Of a DNA stretch of 64,000 bases, positions 51,312 through 58,953 are shown piece after piece (positions within the stretch are counted from its first letter, which is position 1; each line of letters opens with the position of its first letter). A program made the position numbers and the translations under genes. A model generated the notes under the pieces. The model searched no databases, was not told the DNA's origin, and saw only the letters and a program-made list of their open reading frames with translations. Source of the stretch: Ancistrus triradiatus (Eukaryota; Chordata; Actinopteri; Siluriformes; Loricariidae). Where the stretch lies: the NCBI GenBank assembly GCA_025084515.1, contig JAJAGP010000763.1:237223-301222 (forward strand). The letters are read 5' to 3'.

Positions 51312-52537
51312 ACTACCTGTAAGTACTCATTACAAACATGGATGTGCAAGTTCTCTTCATGAGGGTTTCTACTGTTTGTGTATCCACACCCTTCACCTGG
51401 TGGGAATAACACTTTCTTTAGAAGCTCTACATTTGTGTAAATTAAACAGTATTAAATGGCCATAATGCAAAACTGCTTCCTTCTACCCTGCAAAATACAC
51501 AACATGTGGCATATGGCAACAGTTGGGTTCAAATATATGCCCTATGAAGTTGGCTGATGCCAAAGATCTTCCAGGTGTTCTGCTGGAGCAATCACAAAGG
51601 GTGCAGCTCTATATGTCTTGTTTTGAACATCTAAAATGGCTCTCCTGATTTGGGCATTAGACTAAGAAAAAGAAGCCGAGCATGTAGCTATTTTTACCCG
51701 ACCACAGAAAGTATGTCTGCGTGTTCATACATTCAGGTTTGATCTGATCTTGCAATGTGGGCTCATGAAAAAGTGCTTCCATGTTAGTGGACAGGAATTC
51801 AGTGCTTCATTAACAGTATTTGTTTGTGTTCATGCTGTGCGTAGTGTAATGTTGTCTTTCTAGAGTGCTTATTTACTCGGTTTTATTTTTCATGAACTGT
51901 AACAGTTTTCCAGTCTTACTCAGAAGCAGAAAACTGGAATCAGTTCAAAAACACAAAATAAAGCGCTGTTTATTATTGGGAAAAGGTTTGATGACCATGC
52001 GTTGAAGGCACCTGTTTCTCAAGAAACATGCTGTCAAAAACATATTGTGCTGTCAAAACCATCTTTGAAAAAACTGTTGGGAAAGAATCCAAGGGACAGG
52101 TGGAGGGTTTTAGGCCATTTTTGCACAGCTCAGTTTCATTAATTTGACAAACTTCAAAGCTGTAGTAATTGGTCTGGTTCCCACAGAAGGGGCTTTGCCA
52201 AACAAGTTTTTCCAGGGCTTTTTTTCATTGACGGTGCCCTGTGGCTGAGACTGATGTTTTGTACGTGCCTGTTGGTGCTCTTTTGTTAGTTAGGCTAACA
52301 TGAAAAGTAGATGTTTGCATGATTGCATGGCAAAGTGCATATGGCTTAATATACTGTATCTGTAAAATCTTTGTGAACACAAGCTACTTTTATTTTGATT
52401 AGACAGGTTGTCATCAGTCATTTTTTCTTTTAATTACATCCCATCTGTGAAAAAGAATAGCACATGTTTTTCTGTTTATCGGCATTTGGGCCGGTTTGAT
52501 GCAAAGCAGCCAAAACCCACAATCTCAGTCTCTCCCT

Positions 52538-52606
<69 letters not shown>

Positions 52607-53382
52607 CCTCTCCTCCTTACTCCCTTCTCTCCCTCAGTCTCTGGTCATGATGCTGAAAGCGTGAGGCTAATGTGAGATTAATGGTTACCCGTGGAGAGAC
52701 AGTGAGCAGATAGAGCCAGACATTTCTCATGAAAGCACTCATTACACTCTCGCCTTAATTACACTAAACCTAATTACAATCCCAGCCTTTTGTGATCTTC
52801 AGAGCCAAGATGTGACAAATAAAGCCGCAAGAGTGTTGCACGAATAGGAAGAGAAAGCTTACTGAACAATAATGTTGACAAAACATGTTGGGAATAAAAA
52901 ACAGTGCAGACCCATGTGAAATCTGTTGACATTTAATTTGTTGGTGCACTGCAGGCACGCGTCCCACTGGAACACAACATTGGGCACAAACAAACTCATC
53001 AGTTGCGAGGCTGCAAAGGGGGGATGAAAGATGGATTTACCAACACATACTTCCATTTCTCTTTCAAGTTAATTAGAAAGCGTGTCCTTTTGTTTCCTTA
53101 CGCAGGCGCTTATTTATTTTCCAATTCGGTCCATTAGAACAAATTTGCAACATGAGATGCAAATAATTGGATTTGTCTCTACGGCTTTCATGGACGGGGG
53201 ATGATTCGATTTGAGTTGCCTTAACACACAGTGTTTTTCCAGTATTCAGTTTTGTTCCAGCTTATTTAGCTTGTGTCATGGCAGGGCTACATGTGCAATG
53301 ACCTCTTAACTTCATGCTTTTTGCTTTTTTGTGGTTTTTTCAGTACGGACGGACTGCAAGTAACTGGACCTTCCTTGTGTAG
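19724..53382 (+). CDS. bcat1: BCAT1, cytosolic branched-chain amino acid aminotransferase, 11 coding exons
   Basis: Exons 19724-19762, 21118-21174, 26793-26993, 28746-28856, 31550-31669, 36059-36219, 39124-39266, 46288-46373, 47560-47700, 51099-51173, 53344-53382 total 1173 bp: 390 codons plus stop, against 386 for human BCAT1. All introns are GT-AG and all phases match. This is a PLP fold-type IV enzyme that transfers the amino group of Leu, Ile and Val to 2-oxoglutarate. The Schiff-base lysine is in GDCKMGG (about residue 227). FGTVFTDHM, LFEGLKAYRG, ASLYIRPTF, ITEVGT and GSGTACVV are family blocks. The short N-terminus has cysteines and no mitochondrial presequence, so BCAT1 rather than BCAT2. 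Oddities: exon 7 is frame-broken by small indels in a poor-quality stretch, and the redox CXXC motif reads CVVS. Confidence 0.95.
20459..20955. mobile_element. Foldback MITE, uninterrupted copy
   Basis: Left arm CCCCATTACTCTGTTCTCAA; right arm TTAGAGAACAGAGGAAAGGG. AGTAGAGAAACAGATGG-type sequence lies on both sides in opposite orientation. The right end is AAGTGATCGGTGAGTG. No coding capacity. Confidence 0.75.
21118..21174 (+). CDS. bcat1: BCAT1 exon 2
   Basis: Acceptor ATTGTAG, 19 codons (GQCEDRACNDLASSVPCFK), donor gtaata. It is Cys-rich and poorly conserved, as expected for this part of cytosolic BCATs. The PCFK end matches where the family's conserved part begins. Confidence 0.8.
21175..22739. 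other. BCAT1 intron 2, first part
   Basis: No repeat or exon recognised. A 79-codon plus frame at 22369-22608 has no family resemblance and no splice sites; it may be part of the adjacent L1 debris. Confidence 0.4.
22740..23340 (-). mobile_element. L1-type LINE ORF2 C-terminal fragment
   Basis: On the minus strand, KNKHLFPPSLSDSPFSMWFD, KGITQLKHVYVDGIF and STRYDLPATHLFSYFQ are followed by a second frame with STTSCARLGLTLFKV. This order matches the region after the reverse transcriptase in fish L1 elements. The fragment is 5' truncated. Confidence 0.7.
24170..24495 (-). repeat. Remnant of a transposon related to 48.05-48.74 kb
   Basis: Both carry CACTACACACCCCTGTCTCTGCCCAGACCATTTCC (given here in part) followed by AGAAGGAAAT. 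The long frames on both strands are by-products of this repeat. Confidence 0.45.
24650..25470 (-). mobile_element. Old degenerate Tc1-like element, family C
   Basis: The minus strand carries decayed versions of the blocks seen on the plus strand at 8.56-9.31 kb, such as the ATCAATCATCGATTGAATG region and the N-terminal CTCTCATCAGCAAGGTGTTT region. Full of stops. Confidence 0.55.
25700..26440 (-). mobile_element. Ty3/gypsy pol fragment
   Basis: The minus-strand frames give ELLAINLVMEEWHHWLEGSE and HPFTIYTDHKE, an RNase H signature of gypsy elements. Further down come FHLFCISKDMSDQHPQFTAA and VWHTFTEK, the integrase core. Stops and a deletion lie between the two. No LTR was seen. Confidence 0.7.
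26793..26993 (+). CDS. bcat1: BCAT1 exon 3
   Basis: 67 codons. Includes FGTVFTDHMLVIEWS, PFGNLSLHPACSALHYG. Acceptor TTCCTCAG, donor gtatgtg. It forms part of the small N-terminal domain of the fold-type IV enzyme. Confidence 0.96.
27054..28433. mobile_element. Tc1-like element, family E, head-to-head composite
   Basis: The left end CAACCCCAAATCAGAAAAA lies next to TA; the right end is a related inverse (TTTTACTGATTTG). The left part on the plus strand encodes the N-terminus (MGRGSPVYQQMCRKLLK). The right part on the minus strand encodes its own N-terminus (KNKIGRDFHIS) and runs through the catalytic region (SGVGFSGLRGIWDG in one frame, WSDPSVFQTFFGRNG in the other) down to about 27480. So two 5' parts face each other. 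Confidence 0.8.
28746..28856 (+). CDS. bcat1: BCAT1 exon 4
   Basis: 37 codons starting LFEGLKAYRGRDNRVRLFRP and ending SAQRACLP. Acceptor TTTCAG, donor gtaagt. The Tyr in KAYRG replaces a Phe usual in mammals. Confidence 0.96.
29160..29295 (+). repeat. Short interspersed repeat
   Basis: TTGGCATCCTGTCTAGGG and CCCTGATAAAGC followed by AATTAATGAATTAATGAATT is a layout common in fish repeats. A related block is near 46.5 kb and at 32.98 kb (CTAGACAGGGCGCCAATCCA). Confidence 0.45.
29634..31212 (+). mobile_element. Tc1-like element, family B, near full length
   Basis: Both ends (CAGTGTGGCAAAAAAGTATT and its inverse) are flanked by TA. The transposase starts at 30007 (MAKTKELPEDTREKIVDLQQ), keeps the HTH and GTPRKISSRGVK, and stops at 30238. 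Later pieces include SDETK followed by a stop at about 30478, then HDNDPKHTAQ and WPSQSPDLYP in shifted frames. It is the least damaged copy of its family here, though still inactive. Confidence 0.92.
31550..31669 (+). CDS. bcat1: BCAT1 exon 5
   Basis: 40 codons: SFDGAELLECIRKLVEVD, then EWVPKSDSASLYIRPTFLG. Acceptor GTTGCAG, donor gtgagt. The SLYIRP block lines the substrate and cofactor site in this family. Confidence 0.96.
31990..33215. repeat. Composite block with a motif repeated three times
   Basis: A GGTTCAC...CATCT, AACTGCA..TGGGT, AAAGCCCTTTTACTTTTGTT motif is seen at about 31999-32057, 32868-32912 and 33104-33172, with decay. Between copies lie a GC-rich stretch with proline-rich frames (32424-32580) and a tRNA-like GGGTTCAATTCCC box at 32797. 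Probably debris of a retroelement; class not recognised. Confidence 0.45.
33503..33630 (+). mobile_element. SINE, 5' truncated
   Basis: Middle and tail of the family (TGCCACTGTTGGGTCCTTGA, GTCGCTCTGGATAAGGGCGT, TAAATGCTGTAAATGTAA). The tRNA-like head is missing. Confidence 0.8.
33694..35198 (+). mobile_element. Tc1-like family A, near full length, broken
   Basis: The right end CAAGCACCACTG lies next to TA; the left end is eroded. The plus strand encodes the HTH part (SGRPTKITPRARCVIVGEVT), FAKDHVDQPEGHWKNVLWMD, and WPSQRPDLNPMEMLWKDLKR, separated by frameshifts. The middle between 34690 and 34710 is deleted (AGGACGGCAGCAGCACGAA). Confidence 0.88.
35200..35480 (-). repeat. Fragment of the family at 48.05-48.74 kb
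   Basis: Contains TCTAATCAGACCACATCTGT and CACATTTCTATCTGGGTGCC, both also found at 48.65-48.73 kb. Confidence 0.55.
36059..36219 (+). CDS. bcat1: BCAT1 exon 6 (PLP lysine)
   Basis: 53 codons plus two bases: PSLGVKTASRALLFVILSP, then YIRAWKGGTGDCKMGG, where Lys is the Schiff-base residue by family alignment. Acceptor CCTATAG, donor gtgagt. The donor is followed within 8 bases by a (CA)n repeat. The SPVCSYFKTGG loop is one residue shorter than I recall for human and has Cys where Gly is usual. Confidence 0.93.
36228..36263. repeat. (CA)n microsatellite at BCAT1 exon 6 donor
   Basis: About 18 CA units starting 8 bases after the exon 6 splice donor. Confidence 0.97.
36507..36690 (+). mobile_element. 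tRNA-derived SINE, full copy
   Basis: The head TAGCCTAGCGGTTAAGGTAC (A box) and GGGTTCAAATCCC (B box) form a pol III promoter. The body and the AAATGCTGTAAATGTAAATG tail follow. This is the best preserved SINE in the window. Confidence 0.9.
36700..37010 (-). mobile_element. Tc1-like transposase C-terminal fragment
   Basis: The minus-strand frame carries FWPGRSPDLNPTEHIWPLIK, the third catalytic block of Tc1 transposases. The sequence differs from families A-E. Confidence 0.7.
37371..38950. mobile_element. Tc1-like element, family F, decayed
   Basis: The ends CAGTCGTATGAAAAGTTTGG and its inverse, the right one next to TA, lie 1.58 kb apart. The long inner inverted repeats include the TATATGATATATTTAACT region. 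No transposase frame survives. The right part has many indels. Confidence 0.8.
39124..39266 (+). pseudogene. bcat1: BCAT1 exon 7, frame-broken as assembled
   Basis: The exon is exactly 143 bp, the expected length. It starts in frame (AACTAT, NY) and ends in frame (MNSFSYWVNEKG). In between, three frames carry the family residues piecewise: GASSIS, HEAMERGCQQVLWL and GDDHQITEVGT. I count about five small indels, several in homopolymers, netting zero. Flanking Tc1 copies are equally indel-rich, so consensus error is the likely cause; real inactivation is the alternative. Confidence 0.85.
39739..41337 (+). mobile_element. Tc1-like family A, indel-rich copy
   Basis: The left end CAGTGGTGCTTGAAAG lies next to TA. 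The order of blocks is as in the copy at 33.7 kb, but single-base gains and losses occur every few tens of bases. This copy still has the catalytic middle that other copies lack. Confidence 0.85.
41640..42330 (+). mobile_element. Tc1-like element, N-terminal fragment of another family
   Basis: A 142-codon plus-strand frame starting at 41678 (FGCAKGHSVKEVAEFAHALK, then TSRQEMLLEV, HIAARLQWVKRHRK) is an HTH plus the start of a Tc1 catalytic domain. A shift follows before WSDESR-like sequence. No termini were found. Confidence 0.7.
42343..43912 (+). mobile_element. Tc1-like family B, indel-rich copy
   Basis: Both ends (CAGTGGGGCAAAAAAG and its inverse) are flanked by TA. The gene order matches 29634-31212, but the frame is broken throughout by 1-2 base indels up to about 43.45 kb; the last 450 bases are clean. 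Confidence 0.9.
44080..44606. mobile_element. Family A deletion derivative (MITE-like, 0.53 kb)
   Basis: Both family A termini are present, but the transposase is gone except for the GCAGTTATTGCTGCACAGG end. It is a likely non-autonomous form. Confidence 0.8.
45235..45450 (+). repeat. Interspersed repeat with AAAAGCGCTATATAAAT tail
   Basis: Contains TCCCAAGGTTTCTTCCT, GGGAGTTTTTCCTTGCCACT and the GCGCTATATAAATAGAT end. It has a second, older copy at 63005-63215. The class (LINE or SINE 3' end) was not determined. Confidence 0.6.
45735..45785 (-). repeat. SINE tRNA-like head, inverted fragment
   Basis: CCTTAACCGCTAGGCTACCA is the reverse complement of the SINE head at 36507. Confidence 0.65.
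46288..46373 (+). CDS. bcat1: BCAT1 exon 8
   Basis: Two bases plus 28 codons: EELATPPLDGIILPGITRQS, ILELTHKW. Acceptor TTTTCAG, donor gtaaac. The phase matches the end of exon 7. Confidence 0.95.
47560..47700 (+). CDS. bcat1: BCAT1 exon 9 (CXXC region)
   Basis: 47 codons: GEFKVSERYLTMADLCLALQ, then EMFGSGTACVVSPVGRVLYQ. Human cytosolic and mitochondrial enzymes carry a redox CXXC here. This copy has Cys-Val-Val-Ser at about residues 340-343. Acceptor GCACAG, donor gtgagc. Confidence 0.96.
48050..48740. mobile_element. Foldback element with a transposase remnant
   Basis: The arms around GATTACAGGTGTGGTCTGATTAGAC (left, 48093-48117) and GTCTAATCAGACCACACCTGTAATC (right, 48648-48672) are inverse copies; both strings are given as descriptions of one motif. 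The middle encodes SGSISRMVVDELAAI, an HTH-like piece, and TPVSAQTISRFLAEGNVLS. Relatives lie at 16.5, 24.2 and 35.2 kb. Confidence 0.6.
48970..49325 (-). mobile_element. Tc1-like family A copy interrupted by an assembly gap
   Basis: The left terminal repeat lacks its first bases; the right end is CAAGCACCACTTTA. The middle is replaced by Ns. Confidence 0.85.
49200..49299. other. Assembly gap (100 N)
   Basis: Exactly 100 Ns, a conventional size for a gap of unknown length. Confidence 0.99.
49326..50640. other. BCAT1 intron 9, no feature recognised
   Basis: AT-rich, without clear repeats or exon signals. Confidence 0.4.
50640..50985 (+). repeat. Interspersed repeat with ATGATTCCGATTCTGATT tail
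   Basis: ACAAATTCCTTGTGCTTGTT followed by GGCGAATAAATGATTC and a short tandem end is a common fish retroelement 3' end. The TTTTCTTTTTC run lies inside it. Confidence 0.45.
51099..51173 (+). CDS. bcat1: BCAT1 exon 10
   Basis: 25 codons: DLQIPVEDTHCPLTTRILKE, LTDIQ. Acceptor GCACTAG, donor gtgata. A long (TA)n repeat begins about 55 bases into the following intron. Confidence 0.92.
51228..51310. repeat. (TA)n microsatellite
   Basis: About 35 TA units, almost perfect, about 55 bases after BCAT1 exon 10. Confidence 0.98.
51311..52525. other. BCAT1 intron 10, first part
   Basis: No repeat family or exon recognised; unique-looking sequence. Confidence 0.4.
52526..52612. repeat. (TC)n microsatellite
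   Basis: CT/TC units with a few CCCTC interruptions. Confidence 0.97.
52630..53220. promoter_or_regulatory. Candidate conserved noncoding block in BCAT1 intron 10
   Basis: Unique-looking sequence with clustered homeodomain-type cores (TTAATTACACTAAACCTAAT) at about 52756-52779 and an octamer ATGCAAAT at 53157-53164 followed by AATTGG. No repeat family or splice-bounded frame was seen. The call rests on motif density and on my recollection that the SOX5-BCAT1 interval is rich in conserved noncoding elements. Confidence 0.3.
53344..53382 (+). CDS. bcat1: BCAT1 exon 11 (stop codon)
   Basis: The acceptor TTTTTTCAG is followed by YGRTASNWTFLV and TAG. It begins with YGR, as does the family's last coding exon, and the length fits. 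Confidence 0.9.
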   Translation, partial: YGRTASNWTFLV

Positions 53383-53409
53383 ACGGGCCTTGAGGGGACT
53401 GGACAGAAC

Positions 53410-53415
53410 AATAAA
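53410..53415 (+). terminator. Possible BCAT1 polyadenylation signal
   Basis: AATAAA 28 bases after the stop codon. This would give a very short 3' UTR, so later signals may be the ones used. Confidence 0.25.
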
Positions 53416-54208
53416 TATCTCGAACACACACGTCACAAACTGACCTGCACACAGTACACAATCTGCTAATGCACAAACATCTGAAAACAGTAGTTTCTTA
53501 GTAGTGTGCAATAATTGTCCCCTACGGTGTCTGCAGTAATCCTTTCCCCTGCTGTGGGATTGTTGTGACGTATCTGTGCAGTAATCTTTCATAAGGACCT
53601 ACATGGCTGATACAACATGGTTCTTGCATTTTAATGCACAATGCGTCTGGCCTAAAACACAAACAAGTGCAGAATGTGAGGTACACAGACACACAAAGGC
53701 ACACAATATGCTGACATGCACACGAATCATGCAATCATTGTCTGATTTCTGCAATTATCTGAGATTTCAACTGGTTATGGAAACAGCACACTTTCACATA
53801 TTCAGTCAGGTTTCAGGACGGCACGGTGGCTCGGTGGGTGACCAAATGAATAAAGACATCTGGGAAGTATTATATATCTTTGATATTCCTATAAATGCAC
53901 AGTGTGGAAAAATAGTAACCACACTGTCGGTGTTGGACTAATTTGATATACATTATCCAAGGTTTTTAGTATAATGGCACTCAGGGAAGAGTCATGAAAA
54001 CATGTATTTCATTTACTTAACATTTAAAGTTTTGAAAATGATACAATATAAGGTATTGAGATATTGACCAGAATTGTATTTGGCATGTTTTGCAGTGCAA
54101 CAGGCTTTATGTTGTGAATGTGTCTGATGATCAGTTGGATAAAGGGACATAAAATCTGTTCAAATCCAGGTCAAATCAGTAACTGTTCAGTTGTCAGTAT
54201 TGGATCTA

Positions 54209-55544
54209 CAGTGGTGCTTGAAGTTTGTGAACCCTTTAGAAGTTTCTATATTTCTGCATAAATATGAGCTAAAACATCATCAGATTTTCACACAAGTCCT
54301 AAAAGTAGATAAAGAGAACCCAGTTAAACAAATGAGACACAAATATTATACTTGGTCATTTATTTATTGGACAGAAAATGATCCAATATCACATATATTA
54401 GTGGTTGCCAAAAGTATGTGAGCCGCTGCTTTCAGACTGGATGTGACCCCAAAACTGTTGCAGCAATAACTGCAGCTAAACTTTCCTTAGCTGTTGATCA
54501 GTCCTGCACACCAGCTTGGAGGATTTTAATCGCCGCATTCTCCGGACCGAACAATCTTCAGCTTCAGCTCTGGGACGGTTGGTGGTTAACTCACAGTGCT
54601 GCTTCGCTTGTTTCAGGTCTTCCACAACATTATTCCCTTGGATTAAGGTCAGGAAAAAAACTTTGACTTGGCCATAAAAAAAATCCAAAACATGACTTTT
54701 TCTTCTGTAAACCATTCTTAAAGAAAATGGTAAACGGCTTGTGTGCTTAGGGTCGGCTGTCTTGCTGCAAAAAGGAAACCCAACCTTCGCCTGAGATTCA
54801 GTTCATGGACAGATGTCCTGATTTTTCCCTTATAATTCTCTAATCATTCAATAATTCATGTTTCCAATCATAATGGCAGGAGCCGTCTCCCCGATGAAAA
54901 CAAAGAGCAAAACAGCTCAAACAAACCATGATACTAAACCACCACCATGTTTCAATGTAACAAGATGGTAAAATATGCCATTTCCTTCCTTCCTCCATTT
55001 GTTACACCATCTGTCTACTGTGGATTGGTGGAGTCCAAACTCTGTAGATAGGGGAAAATATTGTAACTTTCCCTGCCTGATGAGCATCAACAACTCTTTT
55101 TTCTGACTCCTCAAAATCCATTCCTTTGTTCGTACCATGATACACTTCCACAAACATGTTGTTGGGGTTTGAAGAGCAGACTTTGGGATAGATCCCTGTT
55201 CTTTATAAAACCGGTGCCCCCTCACACCTGAATTGGCATCCCATTGATTGAAAACAAAACACCTGACTCTAATTTACCTTCAATTAAACTTGCTAATCCT
55301 AGAGGGTCAACATAATTTTTTGCCACTCACTAAAAATGTAAATAAAAAAATTGGACAAATTTTCCTCATTAAAATAATGACCAAGTAATAATATTTTTTG
55401 TCTCACTGTGTGTACTAAAAAAAGGTTTCTTATCTACTTTTAAGGACTTGTAGATAGAAAATCTGATGATGGTTTTAGTCATATGTATGCACAGAAAATA
55501 TACAATGTGCTACTAAAGGGTTCACAACTCACACAGCACACCTG
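54209..55544 (-). mobile_element. Tc1-like family A, indel-rich, internally deleted
   Basis: The left end CAGTGGTGCTTGAAGTTTG lies next to TA; the right end CACAGCACACCTG is distorted. The minus strand shows the C-terminal region at left and MVRTKEWILRSQKKELLMLI at right, near 55.13 kb. A deletion joins them at about 54.95-55.0 kb. Confidence 0.85.
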
Positions 55545-57332
55545 TATATCAGGTATAAAAGAATAGTAGTGAGAGCTTTGGATACTGGTATAGTACTAAA
55601 GAACAAACGCAGAAAAAAGAATGGAGGGCCCATGAATGAAATGAATCCAGTCATGCCACCACCTTTCATAGCAAGATGACAATTCACTAATCAATTGAAA
55701 TGAAAAAAACCAACAGCGTGCCTTGTCTTAAAATCAAATTTCTTTCACCTTGACTGCCAGGCATTTTCCAATTGCTGGGCAAATGTGTGAAAAAGGAGCC
55801 CCAGATGTCATAAAAAAATAACAATATCTAGTAATGTACTTTGGCTAGCAGCTGATTTTAAATCTGGGGAGGCAGAGACAAGAAAAAAAAAAAAAAAAAA
55901 TGAAAAAAAAAAGAGAAGGAGAACAACGGCAAATCAGGGGCCAGACCGGAGGGAGTAAAAATGAAGCCTTTATTCGGTGTGCCATGGCATAATGAAAAAC
56001 AAAACATTTAACTGCAGTCATACAATGGTTTTACCCAAGTTTCTGACTTAAAGGTAGTGATGCTACAGTCTCACCCGCTGAAAAGCAAACAGCACTTCTT
56101 GTAGCCACTTTACTCAAAGGAATCTGATTCCTCACTGCTTCCTGTAGTTTCCTTCATTATCAGAGTACTGAAGCAAATGTAAACATGTGTTTCCCTAATC
56201 AAATTGTGTTGCTCTTCCAATTATTCTGTGCATGTAAACACACTCATGTCGATTTTAGCATACCACTTCCATTTTGTAATGCAATATAATATGCAAATGA
56301 TTTCAGCCTATCATGGAAAGTATCTACCATTATGAAAAGATCATGTTTTGATTTAAAAGTATATATCATTGTTTCAGTATAATCTTAGATGGAAAGAGAT
56401 GGTCATTCATGTAGTTCTGTAATCGCTTAAAGAGTTTGCTGCCCTTTAGAGAGTAAGAGGCTGTACAGAGAACAGGCATACACTCTGGTATACTCCAGAG
56501 AGAACATGAAGCAGGCTTTATGTAACCATTATGGGGCTTCACACGACATAATGACTATACATAAACACCTTTTTACTCCTATTTACAGAGAAAACCCATT
56601 AAATGCATTACACATATACAGGAAGAAGAAAAAAAAACCCTCCTTAATTCTTCCTCAGAGTAAAAAATGTAGTGTCTTTATCCATGATCACGTACACTTT
56701 TGTTGTATACCTTGATTTACTCTAAGTCATTTAAATACATGTCCTGTTTGTTGCATGGTCAGAATCAAAGCACAATTGTTGAATTGTGACTATATTTTTT
56801 AGATGTAGGGTGCCTACTTCATAAAGGGTGATTGCTATTCTTTAAATAGAATAAATAAATTGTGCTATAAAAGTTTGTCTGAATTCTTACAAAAATGATG
56901 TATGCCAAAGCATATATATTTAGAAAAATATTCAGAAGGCATGAATATGCCAGTTGGTGCATATTTATCATGTTACAGTGTTACTGTGCCCTGTGTAAGT
57001 CTTAACCTGCTTGGGCTTTCCTTGGTATTAAATATCACTTAACTGGGATCTCTGCCATTTGACGGACATGACTGGCACATATTTTTTAACATTTTGAATG
57101 TGATTTTTTTTTTCTTTGATACAAAAGTTAATTAAACAAAGAGCACATCTGTTCACTGCGTAATTCTTCAGGTCTGTTGCCAACTGGATCAGGTCTTCTT
57201 CAAGGAATGCCCTGTACTGTATTTGGTAAAATGCATCTTTATGTCAACTATGACCAGTTTCCCAGTTCCTGCAGATCAAAAACATTGCTACAGCATGATA
57301 CTGCCACCATGCATCCACTCTGCACCATACCT
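55545..57332. other. 3' flank of BCAT1, no gene seen
   Basis: AT-rich unique sequence. An ATGCAAAT octamer lies at about 56291. No open frame with splice signals. Confidence 0.4.
55880..55911. repeat. A-rich low-complexity run
   Basis: Two long A runs with one T. Confidence 0.9.
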
Positions 57333-57333
57333 A

Positions 57334-58953
57334 CAGTGGTGCTTGAAAGTTTGTGAACCCTTTAGAATGTTCTATATTTCTGCATAAATATGACCTAAAA
57401 CATCATCAGATTTTCACACAAGTCCTAAAAGTAGATAAAGAGAACCCAGTTAAACAACTGAGACACAAATATTATACTTGGTCATTTATTTATTGAGGAA
57501 AATGATCCAATATTACATATTAGTGAGTGGCAAAAGTATGTGAGCCTCTAGCAGTAACAATTACTTTGAGGGTGAAATTAGAGGCAGGTGTTTTCAATCA
57601 TGGGATGACAATCAGGTGTGAGGGGGCACCCTGTTTTATTTAAAGAACAGGGATCTATCAAAGTCTGCTCTTCACAACACACGTTTGTGGAAGTGTATCA
57701 TGGCACGAACAAAGGAGATTTCTGAGGAGCTCAGAAAAAGTTGTTGATGCTCATCAGGCTGGAAAAGGTTACAAAACCATCTCTAAAAAGTTTGGACTCC
57801 ACCAATCCACAGTCAGACAGATTGTGTACAAATGGAGGAAATTCAAGACCATTGTTACCCTCCCCAGGAGTGGTCGACCAACAAAGATCACTCCAAGAGC
57901 AAGGCGTGTAATAGTTGGCGAGGTCACAAAGGACCCCAGGGTAACTTCTAAGCAACTGAGGGCCTCTCTCACATTAGCAATGTTATGTTCATGAGTCCAC
58001 CATCAGAAGAACACTGAACAACAATGGGTGTGCATTGCAGTTGTTTTGCAAGGAGAAAAGCCACTGCGCTCACAAAAAGAACAATTGCGCTCTCTGCAGT
58101 TTGCTAAAGATACAAGTGGACTAGCCCAAAGGCCATTGGAAGAATGTTTTGGGGTGTGGACGGATGAGACCAAATAGGAACTTTTTGGTTTTAAAAGAAC
58201 GCGTTACATGTTTGGAGAAGGAAACACTGCATTTCAGCATAAGAACCTATCCCATCTGTGAAAACATTGTGGTGGTAGTCATCATGGTTTGTTCCTGTTT
58301 TGCCTTTTCATCTTGGGCAGGACGGCTTGTGTCCCATTTTGATAACAATGAATTCTGAAATGATATCAGAGAATTCTAAAGAAATGTCAGGAATCTGTCC
58401 ATGAACTGAATCTCAAGAGAAGGTGGGGTCATGCAGCAATACCGGACCCTAAGCACACAAGCTGTTCTACTTACCAAAGAATGCTACAGAAGATAAAGTT
58501 TCTGTTTTGGAATGGCAGTCAAAGTCCTGACCTATCCAAGGAAAATGTTAGTGAAGGACTGTACGCGAGCAGCTAATGTGAGGAAAACCCACCAACATTC
58601 CCAGAGCTTGAAGCTGGTTCTGTACAGAGAATGGGCTAAAATCGCTCCAAGCCTGTGTTGCAGGCTGATCCACGCTACAGGAAAACGTTTAGCTTGCATT
58701 TATTGCTGCACAGGGGTGGCCACACAGAACTGAAAGCGAGGCCTCACATACTTTTGGCCACTCACTAATACTGTAATATTGGATCCTTTTCCTCAATAAA
58801 AATTGACCAAGTATAATATCTTGTCTCATTTGTGTAACTGGTTTCTCTTTATCTACTTTTAAGGACTTGTGTGAAAATCTATAATGTTTTAGCTCATATT
58901 TATGCAGAAATATAGGAAATTGTAAAGGGTTCACAAACTTTCAAGCACCACTA
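57334..58953 (+). mobile_element. Tc1-like family A, clean ends and indel-rich middle
   Basis: The left end lies next to TA. The first roughly 640 bases read cleanly, including the transposase start at about 57700 and SGRPTKITPRARRVIVGEVT. From about 57.98 to 58.75 kb every block has small indels. The last 200 bases are clean again. Confidence 0.9.
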
